NCBI GenBank assembly: GCA_029783825.1
Contig: JAREIK010011401.1
Coordinates: 43,821 to 107,820, forward strand
Direction of reading: 5' to 3'
DNA: 64,000 bases
DNA from: Sapria himalayana
Lineage: Eukaryota; Streptophyta; Magnoliopsida; Malpighiales; Rafflesiaceae
Part shown: positions 63,601-64,000 of the stretch, piece by piece
How the letters are laid out: each line of letters begins with the position of its first letter
Numbering within the stretch: position 1 is the stretch's first letter
Position numbers and translations under genes: made by a program
Notes under the pieces: model-generated
Databases searched by the model: none
Told to the model about the DNA's origin: nothing
Seen by the model: the letters and a program-made list of their open reading frames with translations, nothing else

Positions 63601-64000
63601 ATCGATCTAGCTTTCTATTTTATATCTATCTATCTTTCTATCTGCCTATCTATCTATCTATCTGTCTCTCTATCTATTCTATCTATCTATTCTATCTATC
63701 TATCTATCAATTTGTATTTCTATATGTTTATCTATCTATATATCTTTTTTTCTATTAATCTATTTATATCTCTATATTTATATTGTCTATATATCTGTCT
63801 ATCTATCTTTATATGTATCTATCTATCAATCTAATTCTTTATTTGACTATCTATATATCTATCTTTCTATCTATATATATGTATATATTTATGTCTATAA
63901 ATTTATCTATCTTTCTATCTAACTATCTATCTATATATATCTTTAATCAAACATCTATATATCTTTTTCTATATCTATTCTCTAATGATCTATCTATCTT

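Larger units (their letters stand above)
52630..64000 (-). repeat. 11.4 kb degenerate (TATC)n satellite array, continues past the window
   Basis: Same repeat and polarity as 36335-45665, so most simply the other half of the array split by the LINE. TATC with TGTC, TTTA, TCAA, TATA and AACT variants. (TA)n patches lie at about 53067-53094 and 59218-59240. Plus-strand frames of repeating Tyr-Leu-Ser-Ile (longest about 187 codons at 61481-62044) are repeat artefacts. The array is still present at base 64000. Confidence 0.95.

Noticed and set aside
3618..64000. Telomeric or canonical centromeric satellite
   Set aside because: No TTTAGGG runs, and no 150-180 bp centromere-type monomer. The GATA arrays may still be pericentromeric, but the sequence alone does not show it.
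1..64000. tRNA, rRNA or other structured RNA genes
   Set aside because: No cloverleaf, rRNA core or snRNA-like block was recognised by eye. The primer-site words at 19088 and 23097 are complementary to tRNA but are not tRNA genes.

Overview
This window is plant nuclear DNA, very probably from an angiosperm. The evidence is a plant L1-type LINE with DUF4283, CCHC and RNase H modules, CACTA (En/Spm) transposons with TNP1 and TNP2 gene remains, TRIM/copia-like LTR ends beside an initiator-tRNA-Met type primer site, and decayed copies of plant ARM-repeat (ARIA-like) and ARF genes. No intact host gene is visible. The region reads as heterochromatic, repeat-dominated sequence. The genus cannot be told from the sequence alone.

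About half the window (roughly 32 kb) is degenerate tetranucleotide satellite. One array of 11.2 kb (3618-14857) reads GATA on the + strand. Two more (36335-45665 and 52630-64000) read TATC on the + strand, so they lie inverted to the first. The two right arrays were probably one array that a 6.95 kb minus-strand LINE (45666-52625) split. Long open frames with the repeating peptide Tyr-Leu-Ser-Ile are by-products of the TCTA strand, which rarely makes stop codons. The arrays are not featureless. The left one shows a recurring GGCAATTAGGTAGGTAG-like cassette at spacings near multiples of 0.9 kb, in a fixed order with other variant blocks. The right ones show 270-310 bp and 196, 64 and 47 bp longer-period duplications.

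Layout: 1-270, fragment resembling a SPOC-domain gene (-). 600-2950, AT-rich with 44 bp and about 41 bp tandem repeats. 3001-3617, CACTA-like right end. 3618-14857, GATA array. 14858-16640, CACTA left end and decayed internal coding. 18848-19420, LTR/primer-site remnant, tandemly duplicated. 20480-20880, GC-rich island. 21707-22630, ARIA-like pseudogene with recognisable exons. 22972-23115, second LTR/primer-site remnant. 23426-27158, CACTA element with TNP1 (Transposase_24) and TNP2 C-terminal (DUF4218) pseudogenes, cut by another CACTA end at 27159. 28120-29385, palindromic TATATAC repeats around a trinucleotide tract. 30300-33390, AT-rich macrosatellite of about 540-570 bp units holding an ARF retropseudogene with an 18 bp target-site duplication. 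33395-33790, gypsy RNase H fragment. 35380-36334, 370-410 bp tandem repeat that runs into the first TCTA array. 36335-45665, TCTA array. 45666-52625, LINE. 52630-64000, TCTA array.

The elements do not form a pathway. They record insertion history: CACTA termini at both edges of the left array, a LINE inside the right array, a retrocopy inside a macrosatellite, and one CACTA inside another. The most unusual feature is the scale and hidden higher-order organisation of the GATA/TATC arrays.
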